From NCBI GenBank assembly GCA_012026885.1, contig VEPL01000025.1:684815-748814 (forward strand): 64,000 bases of DNA, in the 5' to 3' direction. Below are positions 1-9,991 of this stretch, one piece after another (positions within the stretch are counted from its first letter, which is position 1; each line of letters starts with the position of its first letter). This DNA is from Betaproteobacteria bacterium. GTDB lineage: Bacteria; Pseudomonadota; Gammaproteobacteria; Burkholderiales; Rhodocyclaceae. The position numbers were made by a program, and so were the translations under genes. Under the pieces are notes generated by a model. That model saw nothing but the letters and a program-made list of their open reading frames with translations, was not told where the DNA came from and did not search any database.

Positions 1-75
1 ATGGGGTTGCCGACGGAGCATCGCTAGCGCCAGCTTGCGCGTTTGCGCCGGAAGGTGCGCTGGCCGGTTCCAGAC

Positions 76-561
76 TCAGGCCGTGTAGGGGAGGCGGGAG
101 GCGAGGAGGAAGAAGAGTGCCGCGGTCGCCGGATGCACCGCGATCGCCGCGCCGTACCAGGCGAACCGTTGCGTGGCGGGCCAGTTCAGAGCACGGGCGA
201 TGCCGCCGATGACGAGCACGCCGCCCCCGACGCCCAGCGCGAACGAGAGGCCCCAGCCCCACGCTGTGGCTCGCTCCAGCGTGCTGCCGGGGTGTATGCG
301 ATGAATGGCGACGGCATAGGCGAGGGCGCCGGCGCGATACGCGGCGTAGGTAATGAGTCCGGCGCCGATAGTCGGCAGGAGCACTGTGGATGTCGGCGAT
401 GATATTCCCGGGGACCCAGCACCACGCTGGGCTTTGAACAGAAGCACAAAGGCAACCGGAAACAGCACGAAGCCGAGAAGGCCTATAAAGACGAACTGCG
501 ATAGCGCGCCCGCGACTGCAAGGATGGCGAGGCCAAGCGCAAGTTCGCGGTTTGTCTTCAC
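76..561 (-). CDS. Small integral membrane protein, function unknown
   Basis: I do not recognise the family. From a GTG start the product is 161 residues with about five hydrophobic segments, the first two nearly contiguous, and no catalytic motif that I can see. The GTG was preferred to the longer open frame because GGAGG stands about eight bases ahead of it, and the extra upstream residues are arginine- and proline-rich with no membrane character. The gene points toward the window edge and is 163 bases from the next gene upstream, so it is probably a single transcription unit. Confidence 0.6.
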   Translation of the reverse strand: MKTNRELALGLAILAVAGALSQFVFIGLLGFVLFPVAFVLLFKAQRGAGSPGISSPTSTVLLPTIGAGLITYAAYRAGALAYAVAIHRIHPGSTLERATAWGWGLSFALGVGGGVLVIGGIARALNWPATQRFAWYGAAIAVHPATAALFFLLASRLPYTA

Positions 562-724
562 AGGATATGCCTCCAGAGGGTCATGCCGACAGGTTTGCTC
601 TCGCAATCCCGGTGGACCTGACCTTACCTGCCTGGCATCGTCGGTGCAACGTGGTTTCCTGCAGCTGGTGCTGCCGGCAGCATGGAACCCGGAACGAAAT
701 TCGCCAGGCTTGAGATTCTGATGG

Positions 725-1588
725 CTACCGGGCACACGCCCGCAGGCGGAGAGCTCTCGGATTCTTGTTCTTGGCGGGATGCCGGATGGCGTGGCGTATC
801 AGCCATTTCACACCGGGTGAGGCCTCGGGCAGCCAGCGCTCACAAGTCGAAAATACTGTTTCTGGATGGTCCTTGGCGATGTCGCCGAGGTGATTGGCGA
901 CACTGCGGCGCACATAAAGGCACTCATCGTTCTTCAGCCGCTCAAGGATCGGCAACGTGAAGTCGGGATTCCTGACGAACGCTGGAATGCGCATTGCCCA
1001 TGGCAAGCGGGGACGGGTGCCTTCCGAGCAAAGCCGCCGCACGTGCGGGTCAGGATCCGTCGTCCATTGCAGGAGGCGCGAGAGTGTTCGCTCTTGCTGC
1101 TGGATCAGGAATGGCCGGATCGAAAATTCGGAACTGAAGCGCTTGGTAATTTCATATTGCGCCAGCATCGAAACCTCGAACGGATCGTGTCCGCCGTTTT
1201 CCTTTGGATCAAGTCCGTAACCGGCAACGAAGCAAACATGCGGAAGGTAGAAAAACACCGCTAATCCAAGATCCTCCGTTTGGCTCAGGGGTGACGTGAG
1301 GGAACGCAGGAGTATGTCGATCGCTGCCGCGTAGTTGCCGGGCAGGCATTGACGAAGTGCGCCGGCCAGATGCTGCCCTCGTTCGAGTATGCCAAGCGGC
1401 TCGAGGCCATCCAGCGCAATGCGATGAAATCGCTCCCCATCAAAGCGCGGGTGGACGAGCGAGATGTTGTGTGCCAGGCAATCTACGGCTTCTGGTCCGA
1501 GCAGAAGCTTCAGAGGAACCCCCTTCTGTATGGATCTCGGCGCGACAGGAATGCGAGGCACGCCTGGAAAGGATTCGGCGGGTGTCAT
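725..1588 (-). CDS. AlkC-type DNA alkylation repair protein (HEAT-like repeats), probably short at the C terminus
   Basis: This resembles the COG4335 (AlkC) family, helical-repeat DNA glycosylases that remove alkylated bases such as 3-methyladenine. The N-terminal part has the family pattern VHPRFDGERF and the middle has EGTRPRLPWAMRIP and VRRSVANHLGDIAKDHP, which are hallmark segments of the helical repeats. The protein is 287 residues, whereas relatives I recall are about 360-370 and continue into a C-terminal beta domain. Here the frame stops at a TAG right after a basic stretch near residue 285. The start has no strong ribosome binding site. It lies 16 bases downstream of the amidohydrolase gene on the same strand. 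Either a natural short form or a truncated copy is possible. Confidence 0.72.
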   Translation of the reverse strand: MTPAESFPGVPRIPVAPRSIQKGVPLKLLLGPEAVDCLAHNISLVHPRFDGERFHRIALDGLEPLGILERGQHLAGALRQCLPGNYAAAIDILLRSLTSPLSQTEDLGLAVFFYLPHVCFVAGYGLDPKENGGHDPFEVSMLAQYEITKRFSSEFSIRPFLIQQQERTLSRLLQWTTDPDPHVRRLCSEGTRPRLPWAMRIPAFVRNPDFTLPILERLKNDECLYVRRSVANHLGDIAKDHPETVFSTCERWLPEASPGVKWLIRHAIRHPAKNKNPRALRLRACAR

Positions 1589-1604
1589 CCGTTGGGAAGG
1601 CGAT

Positions 1605-2924
1605 TCAGCGACTGTTCTGCCCCTGGCTCAGGAAATCGACGGTCAGGTTCGCCAGTGACTTGACCCCTACACCGAGGACACGTTCGTCGATCCAGAACTG
1701 CGGCGAATGATTCGGGAACACTTTCTCCGCCGGCGTGCCCTCCGGGACGACACCAAGGAAGAAGAAAAAGCCCGGAACGACCTTCTGGTAGGCGGAGAAA
1801 TCTTCCGAGACGGTTACCTTGGGGTTGAGGAAGACATTGGCGTCGCCCAGGGTGCGACGCAGCGACCGCGTTCCGAGTTCGGCAAGCGCTTCGTCGTTGC
1901 GGGTGACGTCGTAATTCGGGGTTATGCTGATCTCGGTGCTGGCTCCCGCGCTGCGGGCGATCGACTCGGCAGTCGTGACGAGGCGCCGCTGGATGTCCTG
2001 GCGCATGCCTTCGTCGAGTGCGCGGATCATGCCGACCAGCTCGACGCTTTCCGGGATGATGTTCGCGCGCTGGCCGCCGTGGATCATGCTGACGGAAATG
2101 ACCGAGGGTTCCTGCAGGACATTGACCTGCCGGCTCTGGATGGTCTGGATCCCCATGACGATCTGCGAGGCGACGACCACGGGGTCAACGCCCAGCCATG
2201 GCAATGCTGCGTGCGTCTGGGCGCCGCGCACCACGATCCGGAAGGTGTCGCCGCTGGCCATGAACGGTCCCGGCCTGACACCGGCCTTGCCCAGCGGGGT
2301 GCGGCTGTTCAGGTGCAAGCCGAAGATGGCTGCCGGTACGGGCTCGCGCAGGGCGCCCTCCTTGATCATGAGCGCTGCACCGCCTTCCTCGCCGGGCGGC
2401 GGGCCCTCTTCGGCGGGCTGGAAAATGAACTTGACCGTTCCCGGCAGGTTTTCCCGGACGCGGCTCAGCACGTCGGCCACCCCCATCAGGATGGCCATGT
2501 GGCCGTCATGGCCGCAGACGTGCGCTACCCCGACATCTTGTTCCATCCATGTCGCGCGGACCTTGGACGCGAAGGGCAAGCCGCTTTGTTCGGTGACCGG
2601 CAGCGCATCCATGTCGGCGCGCAGGGCGACCACGGGCCCGGGCAGCGCACCACGCAACAGGGCGACGACACCGGTATGGGCGACGCCGGTGGTTACCTTG
2701 AGGCCGAGTGCACGCAAGTGTTCCGCCACCAGGGCGGAGGTCCGGAATTCACGATTGCCGAGTTCGGGATGCTGGTGGATCTGGCGCCGCCAGTCGATGA
2801 CCCTGGCTTCCGTGGCGGCACTGAGCCGGGCGATTTCATCGGGCGACGGCGGCGCGGCGCGCGCCGGAATGGCGATGGCCAGTCCGGCGAGGATGCCAAG
2901 AGCGGCATGCATCCATACATTCAC
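1605..2924 (-). CDS. Secreted M20-family metal-dependent amidohydrolase (hippurate / IAA-amino acid hydrolase type)
   Basis: Members of this M20D family hydrolyse N-acyl amino acids with a two-metal centre. The protein (439 residues from this start) begins with a hydrophobic signal peptide ending near ARA, then carries the metal-binding motifs DMDALPV, CGHDGH and PAEEG, and a late SEDFS segment, all characteristic of the family. I chose a GTG start because AGAGGA lies six bases before it; an in-frame ATG five codons upstream is the alternative. A periplasmic location is inferred from the signal peptide. The substrate cannot be read from sequence. The FKBP gene lies 49 bases upstream on the same strand, so the two may be cotranscribed. 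Confidence 0.85.
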   Translation of the reverse strand: MNVWMHAALGILAGLAIAIPARAAPPSPDEIARLSAATEARVIDWRRQIHQHPELGNREFRTSALVAEHLRALGLKVTTGVAHTGVVALLRGALPGPVVALRADMDALPVTEQSGLPFASKVRATWMEQDVGVAHVCGHDGHMAILMGVADVLSRVRENLPGTVKFIFQPAEEGPPPGEEGGAALMIKEGALREPVPAAIFGLHLNSRTPLGKAGVRPGPFMASGDTFRIVVRGAQTHAALPWLGVDPVVVASQIVMGIQTIQSRQVNVLQEPSVISVSMIHGGQRANIIPESVELVGMIRALDEGMRQDIQRRLVTTAESIARSAGASTEISITPNYDVTRNDEALAELGTRSLRRTLGDANVFLNPKVTVSEDFSAYQKVVPGFFFFLGVVPEGTPAEKVFPNHSPQFWIDERVLGVGVKSLANLTVDFLSQGQNSR

Positions 2925-2973
2925 GGTGCGTCCTCTCATACGCGCAATTGCCGGGGGGTGCGGTGTTCGGCGC

Positions 2974-3384
2974 TCAGGGCATGACCTTGAGCAACTCCAC
3001 CTCGAAGGTCAGCGTCGCATTCGGCGGCACGGCCGATCCAGCCCCGCGGCTGCCGTAGGCGATCTCCGGCGGGCAGGTGAGCTTCGCCTTGCCGCCTTCG
3101 CGCATCTTGGCGACACCCTCGGTCCAGCAGGGAATGACGCGATTGAGGGGGAAGGTGGCGGGCTGGCCACGCTTGTACGAGCTGTCGAATTCGCTGCCGT
3201 TGGTCAGCGTACCGCGGTAGTGGACCTGGACGGAAGACTGGGCGGTCGGCTGCGCACCGCTGCCGTCCTTGAGCGATTCGTACACCAGGCCGCTGGCGGT
3301 ACGTTCGGGCGCGGCGGCGGAGGCGGCGATGGCGGTCAGGGCGAGGAGGCAGGGAAGGGCGTATCCAAGGCGCTTGGCGATCAT
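2974..3384 (-). CDS. Periplasmic FKBP-type peptidyl-prolyl cis-trans isomerase
   Basis: This 136-residue protein has an N-terminal signal peptide of about 24 residues (basic start, hydrophobic core, Ala-rich end) followed by a single FKBP domain. Diagnostic segments are VQVHYRGTL, GSEFDSS, the VIPCWTEG loop and the closing FEVELLKV strand. FKBPs catalyse prolyl bond isomerisation and act as folding helpers; the signal peptide places this one in the periplasm. The domain is complete for a minimal FKBP. It is the first gene of a minus-strand pair with the M20 hydrolase and is divergent from the exporter gene on the other side. Confidence 0.9.
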   Translation of the reverse strand: MIAKRLGYALPCLLALTAIAASAAAPERTASGLVYESLKDGSGAQPTAQSSVQVHYRGTLTNGSEFDSSYKRGQPATFPLNRVIPCWTEGVAKMREGGKAKLTCPPEIAYGSRGAGSAVPPNATLTFEVELLKVMP

Positions 3385-3514
3385 GATGTTTCGTCATCGT
3401 GTGGGGGAGAAAGCGCTTTGTAACACGCCACGAGGATGCTTGCCATCCGCTTCGCCGACGGGGGCGGCGTGGAGTACAGTGTGCGTCCGAGTCCTCCGCA
3501 GTGTCTGCCTGTTG

Positions 3515-4768
3515 ATGCCCTCCACCAAACCGTCACTCGCCACTGTCGCCGCATTCCTGCGCGACCTGGGCCGCGCGCTGCATGTCAGCGGCGCGCCGGC
3601 GCACGACCTCGAGCGCAGCATGACGGAGACAGGCGCAAGGTTCGGTGTGCGGGTCGAAGGTTTCGCCGTGCTGACTTTCCTGGCGCTGACCATTTCGGCC
3701 GATGGCCAATCGCGGCGGGTCGAGATGCTGCGTTTGCCGCCCTATGATTTCAACATGGCGCGGCTCATCGAGTTGCAGGCGCTGTGCCGGGAAATCGATT
3801 CGCCGGCCCGCCTCGACGCCTACGCCGCCCGCCTCGCGCAAATCATGGCGCAGCCGGCGCCCTGGTCGGGCTGGTCTTTCGCGGCGATGGGCTTCCTGCT
3901 TTCCGGGTCGGTGGCCTTGCTCCTGCGCGGCGGTTGGGTGGAGATGCTGTGCGGCGGGCTGATCGGTGTCCTTTTCGTCGCCGGCGCCGTCGGGTTCGCG
4001 CGGGTACCACGGCTGGCGCCCGCGGTTCCGGTCATTCTCTGTGCGCTGGCGGCCTTGCTGGCGCACGCGCTGGCGCTGGTCTTGCCGCAGCAGTTCCCGT
4101 TCATCTCGGCGGTGGCCGGGATCGTCTTCCTGCTACCGGGCTTCATGCTCACCGTCGCCATGTCGGAACTGGCCACGCAGAACTACCTTGCTGGCACCGG
4201 CCGTCTGGCGGGCGCCTTCATCCTGCTCTTCCTGATGGGTGCGGGGCTGGCGATCGGCACGCAGGCGGGCCATGCCTGGCTGCCAGAACTGGTCCCCGCG
4301 GCACCGTTGCCGGTGGCGGGGTGGATCATCTGGCTGGCCATTGCGGCCCTGGGCATTTCGCTGCTGGCAGTCCTGCAGGCCCCGTGGTCGTCGGTGCATG
4401 TCTCGGTCGGTGCCTGCTTGCTTGCCTGGGCGGTTTTTTCGCTGCTCGGTGACCGGGTCGGCAATATCGTCGCCGCTTTCGCTGCCGCACTGGCGGTGGC
4501 CAGCGCGGGGCAGATCTACCAGAGGGCCAGCAGCCGGCCAGCGGCGCTGGTCCAGATACCCGGCCTGATCACGCTGGTTCCCGGAAGCATGGGCTTTCGT
4601 GCGGTGCATGCCCTGATGCAGCAGGACAACCTCGCCGGGGTCCAGCTGATGACCGAGATGCTCCTGACCGGTGCCGTGCTGGCTGTCGGACTGTTGCTGG
4701 CAGACAACGTCTGGCCGGTTATCTTCGCCGGGCGGCGGACACAGGCGCCTTTACCCGGGACGCACTGA
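3515..4768 (+). CDS. Threonine/serine exporter family protein (ThrE-like, DUF1212 plus DUF3815 in one chain)
   Basis: The 417-residue product has a soluble N-terminal region of about 115 residues followed by roughly ten membrane helices. Family features are the early FLRDLGRALHVSGAPAHDLE segment and the second-half ITLVPGSMGFRA motif, typical of the C-terminal ThrE module. ThrE of Corynebacterium exports threonine and serine; enterobacterial relatives split the two halves into separate proteins, while here they are fused. The ATG was chosen because the family homology begins just after it and the upstream open frame reads as low-complexity Arg/Ala sequence. No strong ribosome binding site is visible. 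Substrate specificity is inferred from the family only. Confidence 0.82.
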   Translation: MPSTKPSLATVAAFLRDLGRALHVSGAPAHDLERSMTETGARFGVRVEGFAVLTFLALTISADGQSRRVEMLRLPPYDFNMARLIELQALCREIDSPARLDAYAARLAQIMAQPAPWSGWSFAAMGFLLSGSVALLLRGGWVEMLCGGLIGVLFVAGAVGFARVPRLAPAVPVILCALAALLAHALALVLPQQFPFISAVAGIVFLLPGFMLTVAMSELATQNYLAGTGRLAGAFILLFLMGAGLAIGTQAGHAWLPELVPAAPLPVAGWIIWLAIAALGISLLAVLQAPWSSVHVSVGACLLAWAVFSLLGDRVGNIVAAFAAALAVASAGQIYQRASSRPAALVQIPGLITLVPGSMGFRAVHALMQQDNLAGVQLMTEMLLTGAVLAVGLLLADNVWPVIFAGRRTQAPLPGTH

Positions 4769-4784
4769 GCGGCATGGACGCTCG

Positions 4785-5078
4785 CTAGCGCAGCCGGTCG
4801 AGGGCGGCGACCAATTGGTGGGCGGCTTCGCTCAGTTCGGGGAGGAGCAGGTCGGCCTGGTCGCCGAGGCCGTTGTTGCTCAGGGCGATGATTTCGTCAG
4901 CCAGGGCGTGGAAGCGGCGATGGGCGTCATCAGCCTGGGTACCCCCGGTGGCCAGCATGCAGCCACGGTGCTCGGACAGCGGCATGTCGGCGTAGTCGCC
5001 GCCCGCAAAGGCGTTGATGAACTGGCGCCGCCAGTAGTGGTGCGAGCGGATCGCGGCATCGATGTCGAAGCGGGTCAT
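4785..5078 (-). CDS. Free-standing CZB (chemoreceptor zinc-binding) domain protein
   Basis: The 97-residue product is essentially one CZB domain. The expected 3His/1Cys zinc site can be placed at H13 or H14, C40, H53 and H57; the last two form the HxxxH pair typical of the family, as in the diguanylate cyclase DgcZ and chemoreceptor TlpD. Its ATG overlaps the stop of the upstream GGDEF-EAL gene by four bases (ATGA), so the two are probably translated together. Inference: it is a zinc- or redox-responsive regulatory subunit acting in trans on that enzyme, because no other domain is present. A longer upstream open frame exists but overlaps the GGDEF-EAL gene and has no family similarity. Confidence 0.75.
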   Translation of the reverse strand: MTRFDIDAAIRSHHYWRRQFINAFAGGDYADMPLSEHRGCMLATGGTQADDAHRRFHALADEIIALSNNGLGDQADLLLPELSEAAHQLVAALDRLR

Positions 5079-6991
5079 GGCCGGTTCTCTGATTGGGCGC
5101 CCGGGGTCGGGAAAGGTGAGGAATCGGCAGCCGGCACGGCGATCCGGCCGGCGCGCAGGGCCGCGACCAGGCTGGTCGCCGGCGCCGGCCGTGCGATCAG
5201 GTATCCCTGGATCTCGTCGCAGCCGAGGTCGGTCAGCAGTGACCACTGGGCGGCGGATTCGACACCCTCGGCGATTACGCGCAACCCGAGGCTGTGGGCG
5301 AGGGCGATGGTGCCGCGGGCGATGGCGAGGTCGTTGGCGTCAATGGCGATGTCGTGAACGAAGGCCTTGTCCAGCTTCAGGGCATCGATCGGCAGGCTGC
5401 GCAGGTTGGCGAGAGACGAGTAGCCGGTACCGAAATCGTCGAGGCTGATGGTGAGTCCCATGCGCGAGAGTTCGCCGAGCAGGCGCTCGGCTTTCTCGAT
5501 GCTCTCCATCGCTGCCGTCTCGGTGATCTCGACTTCGAGCAGGCGCGCCGGCACTTCGGCATCGGCAAGGGCGCGGCTGATGCGCCCGGCCAGGTCGGCC
5601 AGCTTGAGCTGACGTGCGGAGAGGTTTACCGCGACGCGCGGAGGCGTGATTCCGGCTGACTGCCAGTCGCGGATCTGGCGGCAGACCGCGCCCAGCACCC
5701 AGTCGCCGAGTTCGTTGATCAGGGTGGTTTCCTCGGCGATGGCGATGAATACAGCGGGGTCGATGGCGACCTCGTTGCCCATTCGCCAGCGGGCCAGCGC
5801 CTCGAGGCCGGTGATGCGCCCGGAAAGGTCGACCTTGGGCTGGTAATGGACTTCGATATGCCCGGCGATCAGCGACCCGCGCAGCTCGGTCTCGATGTGA
5901 AGGCGCTTGGTCGCGGCCGTATTCATGTCCGGCGAGAAATAGCGGAAGCAGCCGCCACCGAGGTCCTTGGCCGAATACATTGCCGTATCGGCATAGCGCA
6001 TCAGGGTTTCGACATCCTCGGCGTCCTCCGGGTAGATCGCGATTCCGAGGGAGGGCGGCGTGCGCAGTTCGCGACCGTCGATCATGTACGGGAGCGACAG
6101 GTACTCGACGATGCGGGTGGCGACGGTCGTCACGTCGGGCGAGTCGAGCCGCGGAATGACTACGACGAATTCGTCGCCGCCGAGGCGTGCGACGACGTCG
6201 GCCTCGCGCATGCAGTTGCGGATGCGCCCGGCGACTTCGACCAGCAGGCGGTCACCGACGTTGTGGCCGAGCGAATCGTTGATCGTCTTGAAGCGGTCGA
6301 GATCGAGCAGGATGACGCCGACCGAGGCCCGGTCGCGCCGCGCCAGCGCGATTGCCTGTTCGAGTATCGACTCGAGCGCACTGCGGTTGGCCAGGCCGGT
6401 CAGCGCATCGTGGCGGGCGAGATGGTGCTGCTCGGCGAGCAGCTTGAGGAAGCGGGTGTGGAGGGCATCGACCTGGTTCAGCACCAGCCAGGCGATGGCA
6501 CCGGCGGTGACGATGGCCGCCAGCCAGCTGAACGGATTGGCAATGAATGTGGCCGGGTCGGTCTGCAGGGCGATACGCCCGCTCAGCAGGAGGGTGCCCG
6601 CACCGGCGATGGTGGTCAGGGTGACAGCTACGGCGGCCATGCCGCCACGCTTGCCGAAAAGGTTGGCGGCGACGAAGCAGAACCCCATGTAGATCGCCGC
6701 CGAGTTCCCTAGCAGGCCGTAGAGGAAGAGGCCGACGGTCGCGGCGATGTAGAGCAGGGCAACGTTCAACCAGGCGATGCGGGCTGCGCCGATGCGCTCG
6801 CGCTGGAGGTAAATGAGGATCAGCAGTCCGTAGAGCAGCGGGTGGATGACGCTCAACGAATTGCCGAGCTGGAGGTTGCGCACCAGATGCCCGGCCAGCA
6901 AGATGCCCCCTGCCACGACTGTCGTGGCAAGGGTGCTCATGACGACGTCCTTGCGGGCCTCGCGGATTTCCTCGTCGAGCTCTGCGGACAT
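5075..6991 (-). CDS. Membrane-bound GGDEF-EAL cyclic di-GMP signalling protein
   Basis: This is a 638-residue protein: about six membrane helices in residues 15-190, a GGDEF domain at roughly 200-365 and an EAL domain at roughly 380-630. The cyclase site GGDEF is intact, with an RxxD inhibitory site (READ) five residues ahead of it. The EAL domain keeps [39 protein letters not shown] and IQGY, so phosphodiesterase activity is also plausible. Which activity dominates cannot be told from sequence. The ATG was chosen with GGGGGA upstream, although the spacing of 12 bases is long. The next gene, a zinc-binding CZB protein, overlaps its stop and likely tunes it. Confidence 0.92.
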   Translation of the reverse strand: MSAELDEEIREARKDVVMSTLATTVVAGGILLAGHLVRNLQLGNSLSVIHPLLYGLLILIYLQRERIGAARIAWLNVALLYIAATVGLFLYGLLGNSAAIYMGFCFVAANLFGKRGGMAAVAVTLTTIAGAGTLLLSGRIALQTDPATFIANPFSWLAAIVTAGAIAWLVLNQVDALHTRFLKLLAEQHHLARHDALTGLANRSALESILEQAIALARRDRASVGVILLDLDRFKTINDSLGHNVGDRLLVEVAGRIRNCMREADVVARLGGDEFVVVIPRLDSPDVTTVATRIVEYLSLPYMIDGRELRTPPSLGIAIYPEDAEDVETLMRYADTAMYSAKDLGGGCFRYFSPDMNTAATKRLHIETELRGSLIAGHIEVHYQPKVDLSGRITGLEALARWRMGNEVAIDPAVFIAIAEETTLINELGDWVLGAVCRQIRDWQSAGITPPRVAVNLSARQLKLADLAGRISRALADAEVPARLLEVEITETAAMESIEKAERLLGELSRMGLTISLDDFGTGYSSLANLRSLPIDALKLDKAFVHDIAIDANDLAIARGTIALAHSLGLRVIAEGVESAAQWSLLTDLGCDEIQGYLIARPAPATSLVAALRAGRIAVPAADSSPFPTPGAQSENRP

Positions 6992-7179
6992 GGGCGCGGG
7001 CAATCCCCCGATTTGCTGGCGTTCGCCAGTCTAACGCGGATTTGCGCATACGGGGCAAGCGTGGCCGACTGCCACGGCGGGCGCTGCCTGGGGCAGGATT
7101 CGCGACTTGCGGTATCATTGCCAGTTTGCGGCAGGCAAGCGCCTGCCATTTCGACAGGTTTTCGAGGATTTCCCGAGTC

Positions 7180-9069
7180 ATGTTCGACGCAGTACGCAAC
7201 AACAAGCGCATCGTCCAGATTTTCCTGGCCCTGATTACCCTGCCGTTCGCGTTCTTCGGGGTCGAGTCCTATGTGCGCAATGTCGGCACCGGCGACGACG
7301 TCGCCCGCTTCGGCGACGCCCGCATCACCAAACAGCAATTGCAGCAGGCCATCCGCGAACAGCAGGATCGCGTGCGCGCCCAGTCCGGTGGCCAGGTCGA
7401 CCCCGCGCTGTTCGATTCGCCCGACATGCGCAAGGCCATCCTCGACGACCTGGTCGATCAGCGCCTGCTGGCGATGGAGGCCGGCAAGCTTCGCCTCAGC
7501 GCCGGTGACGATGCGGTGCGCCGGGTGATCAGCGGCATCGATGCCTTCAAGGTCGATGGCGGCTTCTCGAGCGAACGCTACGAGGCGGCGCTGCGCGCCC
7601 AAGGCATGAATCCGCTCGCCTTCGAGTCGCAACTGCGCCAGGACATCGTCCTGCAGCAGCTCGCCGGCGGCATCGGCCAGTCCGGCTTCACCGCGCGCAC
7701 CGTTGCCGACCGGGTCCTCGCCCTGCAGACCGAGCGGCGCGAAGTTCAAGAATTCCGCTTCGCCGGCGACAACTATATTGCCAAGGTGGCGCTCGCCGAT
7801 GATGCCGCGAAAAAATTCTACGACGCCAACGGGCGCCAGTTCGAGACACCCGAGCAGGCCAGGGCCGAATACGTTGTCCTCTCCCTGGATGCGATCGCTG
7901 CCCAGGTGACCGTCTCCGATGCCGAGATCAAGGCTTGGTACGACGGCCACAAGGACCGCTATGCCCAGCCCGAGGAACGGCGCGCCAGCCACATCCTGGT
8001 GGCTTCGGAGAAGATCGGCAAGGAGAAAGCCAAGGCACGGGCGGAGGAAATCTTCCGGGATGTGAAGAAGAACCCGGGCGCCTTCGCCGAACTGGCGCGC
8101 AAGAATTCTGACGACCCGGGTTCGGCGGCCAAGGGCGGCGACCTCGGTTTCTTCGCGCGTGGCATGATGGTCAAGCCGTTCGAGGATGCGACCTTCGCGC
8201 TCAAGGAAGGCGAAATCTCCGGGATCGTCGAGTCGGATTTCGGCTTCCATGTCATCCGCCTGACGGCCATCCGTCCGGCCAGCGAGAAGCCGCTTGCCGA
8301 AGTGCGCAAGGAAATCGAGGAGGAACTGCGCAAGAGCGGCGCCTCCCGCCGCTTCGCCGAGGCGGCCGAAGTCTTCAGCAACCTCGTCTACGAGCAGTCC
8401 GACAGCCTGAAGCCGGCTGCCGACAAGTACAAGCTGCCTGTCCAGCAAAGCGGCTGGCTGGGGCGCCAGGCTGATCCGGCTGCCGGCGTGCTCGGCAATG
8501 CCAAGCTGCTGGCTGCGTTGTTCTCCGAGGATTCCGTCAAGAGCCGCCGCAATACCGAGGCGGTCGAGGTCGCGCCGAACACTCTCGTTTCGGCGCGCAT
8601 CGCGGAATACAGGCCGGCGGCGCTGCAGCCTTTCGACAAGGTGAAGCCGGCCATCGAGACCCTGCTCAAGCGCCAGGAAGCCCAGGTGCTCGCCCGTAAC
8701 GAGGGCGAAGCCCGCCTGGTCGCCCTGCAGAAGGGCGAGGACGTCGCGATTGCCTGGGGCGCCGCGCGCAGCGTATCGCGGCTCGATGCGCGCGCCTTGC
8801 CGGCGCCGGCCATTCCGGTGGTATTCCGCATGGAGACGGGCAAGCTGCCGTCCTTCGCCGGCGTCGAACTGCCCGGCACCGGCTACGTCATTTACAAGCT
8901 GGCCAAGGTCGATGCCGGCGAGGCGCTCGATCCGGCACGCCGGCAGGGATTGCTCGGCCAGCTCGCCCAGTTCGAGTCGCAGGAGGCCCTGCAGGCCTAC
9001 CTGGCAGCCCTGCGGGCCCGCTACAAGGTCGAGATCAACCAGGCTGCCCTCGATGCGCGCGACAAGTAA
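7180..9069 (+). CDS. ppiD: PpiD-type periplasmic folding factor (SurA_N plus parvulin domain)
   Basis: The 629-residue protein has one N-terminal membrane anchor (residues about 13-30, preceded by NNKR), a SurA_N-like chaperone region to about residue 250, a parvulin rotamase domain around 260-365 ([34 protein letters not shown]) and a second degenerate C-terminal domain. This matches PpiD, an inner-membrane-anchored chaperone facing the periplasm that works near the Sec translocon and helps outer-membrane protein folding. Length fits the family (about 620). The ATG follows a run of non-homologous sequence and sits just before the basic anchor. A strong intrinsic terminator follows, so it is the last gene of its transcript. 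Confidence 0.93.
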   Translation: MFDAVRNNKRIVQIFLALITLPFAFFGVESYVRNVGTGDDVARFGDARITKQQLQQAIREQQDRVRAQSGGQVDPALFDSPDMRKAILDDLVDQRLLAMEAGKLRLSAGDDAVRRVISGIDAFKVDGGFSSERYEAALRAQGMNPLAFESQLRQDIVLQQLAGGIGQSGFTARTVADRVLALQTERREVQEFRFAGDNYIAKVALADDAAKKFYDANGRQFETPEQARAEYVVLSLDAIAAQVTVSDAEIKAWYDGHKDRYAQPEERRASHILVASEKIGKEKAKARAEEIFRDVKKNPGAFAELARKNSDDPGSAAKGGDLGFFARGMMVKPFEDATFALKEGEISGIVESDFGFHVIRLTAIRPASEKPLAEVRKEIEEELRKSGASRRFAEAAEVFSNLVYEQSDSLKPAADKYKLPVQQSGWLGRQADPAAGVLGNAKLLAALFSEDSVKSRRNTEAVEVAPNTLVSARIAEYRPAALQPFDKVKPAIETLLKRQEAQVLARNEGEARLVALQKGEDVAIAWGAARSVSRLDARALPAPAIPVVFRMETGKLPSFAGVELPGTGYVIYKLAKVDAGEALDPARRQGLLGQLAQFESQEALQAYLAALRARYKVEINQAALDARDK

Positions 9070-9092
9070 GCCGGAAGACTCCGGGGCAAAGC

Positions 9093-9121
9093 AAAACGCC
9101 GGTCAGTGACCGGCGTTTTTT
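9093..9121 (+). terminator. Intrinsic terminator after ppiD
   Basis: A perfect stem, ACGCCGGTCA pairing with TGACCGGCGT with almost no loop, is followed by a run of T. It starts 23 bases after the ppiD stop. The A-run before the stem gives it some activity toward fabI as well, which converges from the other side. Confidence 0.9.
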
Positions 9122-9157
9122 GCTTCTGCGGCCTGTCGACCGCAATCGGGTTCCAAA

Positions 9158-9955
9158 TCAGGCCGGCAGCGGCTCCGCGTTGCCCAGCGCCGTCGTGTTC
9201 ATCCCGCCATCGACATACATGATCTCGCCGGTGATGCCGCTAGCCAGGTCGGAGAGCAGGAAGGCCGCCGCGTTGCCGACTTCGTCGATGGTCACGTTGC
9301 GACGCAGCGGGGCATGGTGCGCGTTGTAGGAGAGCAGCTTGCCGAAATTGCCGATGCCGGATGCGGCCAGCGTCTTGATCGGGCCGGCCGAGATCGCATT
9401 GGCACGGATGCCCTCGGGGCCGAGCGAGAAGGCGAGGTAGCGGGTGGCGGCCTCGAGGCTGGCCTTGGCCAGGCCCATCGTGTTGTAGTTGGGCATGGTG
9501 CGCTCGGCGCCGAGGTAGGAGAGGGCGAGCAGCGATGCCTTGCGCCCCTGCATCAGCGGGCGGGCGCCCTTGGCCAGCGCCGCGTAGCTGTACGACGAGA
9601 TGTCGTGGGCGATGCGGAAGGCCTCGCGCGAGATGCCGTTCAGGAAATCGCCTTCGATCGCCTCGGTCGGCGCGTAGGCGATGCTATGCACGAGGCCGTC
9701 GAGGCCGTCCCAGCGCTTGGCCAGTTCGACGAACAGGGCGTCGATCTGCTCGTCGCTGGACACGTCGAGCGGGATGGTGATGTCGCTGCCGAATTCGGCA
9801 GCGAACTTCTTGATGCGGTCCTCGAAACGCTCGCTCTGGTAGGTGAAGGCGAGTTGCGCGCCTTCACGGTGGCAGGCCTTGGCGATGCCGTAGGCGATCG
9901 AGTGCTTGGACAGCAGCCCGGTAATCAGGATCTTCTTGTCGGCGAGAAAGCCCAT
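9158..9955 (-). CDS. fabI: Enoyl-[acyl-carrier-protein] reductase (NADH), FabI
   Basis: FabI carries out the last step of each fatty acid elongation cycle, reducing enoyl-ACP. The 265-residue product has the FabI-type Rossmann start [15 protein letters not shown], the segment [13 protein letters not shown], and the catalytic YxxxxxxK arrangement in [10 protein letters not shown]. This Y-x6-K spacing and the sequence around it separate FabI from other short-chain dehydrogenases. Length is as expected. GGGAGA stands six bases before the ATG. The gene lies between ppiD (convergent) and the ETF-ubiquinone oxidoreductase gene (upstream, same strand) but has its own likely promoter. FabI is the target of triclosan in other bacteria. 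Confidence 0.96.
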   Translation of the reverse strand: MGFLADKKILITGLLSKHSIAYGIAKACHREGAQLAFTYQSERFEDRIKKFAAEFGSDITIPLDVSSDEQIDALFVELAKRWDGLDGLVHSIAYAPTEAIEGDFLNGISREAFRIAHDISSYSYAALAKGARPLMQGRKASLLALSYLGAERTMPNYNTMGLAKASLEAATRYLAFSLGPEGIRANAISAGPIKTLAASGIGNFGKLLSYNAHHAPLRRNVTIDEVGNAAAFLLSDLASGITGEIMYVDGGMNTTALGNAEPLPA

Positions 9956-9985
9956 GCATGTTCTCCCTGGGGTTTTAGCCGCGGG

Positions 9986-9991
9986 ATTATA
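9986..9991 (-). promoter_or_regulatory. Probable -10 box of fabI
   Basis: On the minus strand a consensus TATAAT lies about 30 bases ahead of the fabI ATG. At 17-base spacing the -35 position falls inside the hairpin described next and does not match consensus (GGCGTC), so this is a moderate call resting mainly on the perfect -10. Confidence 0.45.

Noticed and set aside
1707..2984. A long plus-strand open frame across the amidohydrolase gene
   Set aside because: It is antisense to the M20 gene and has no motif or ribosome binding site of its own.
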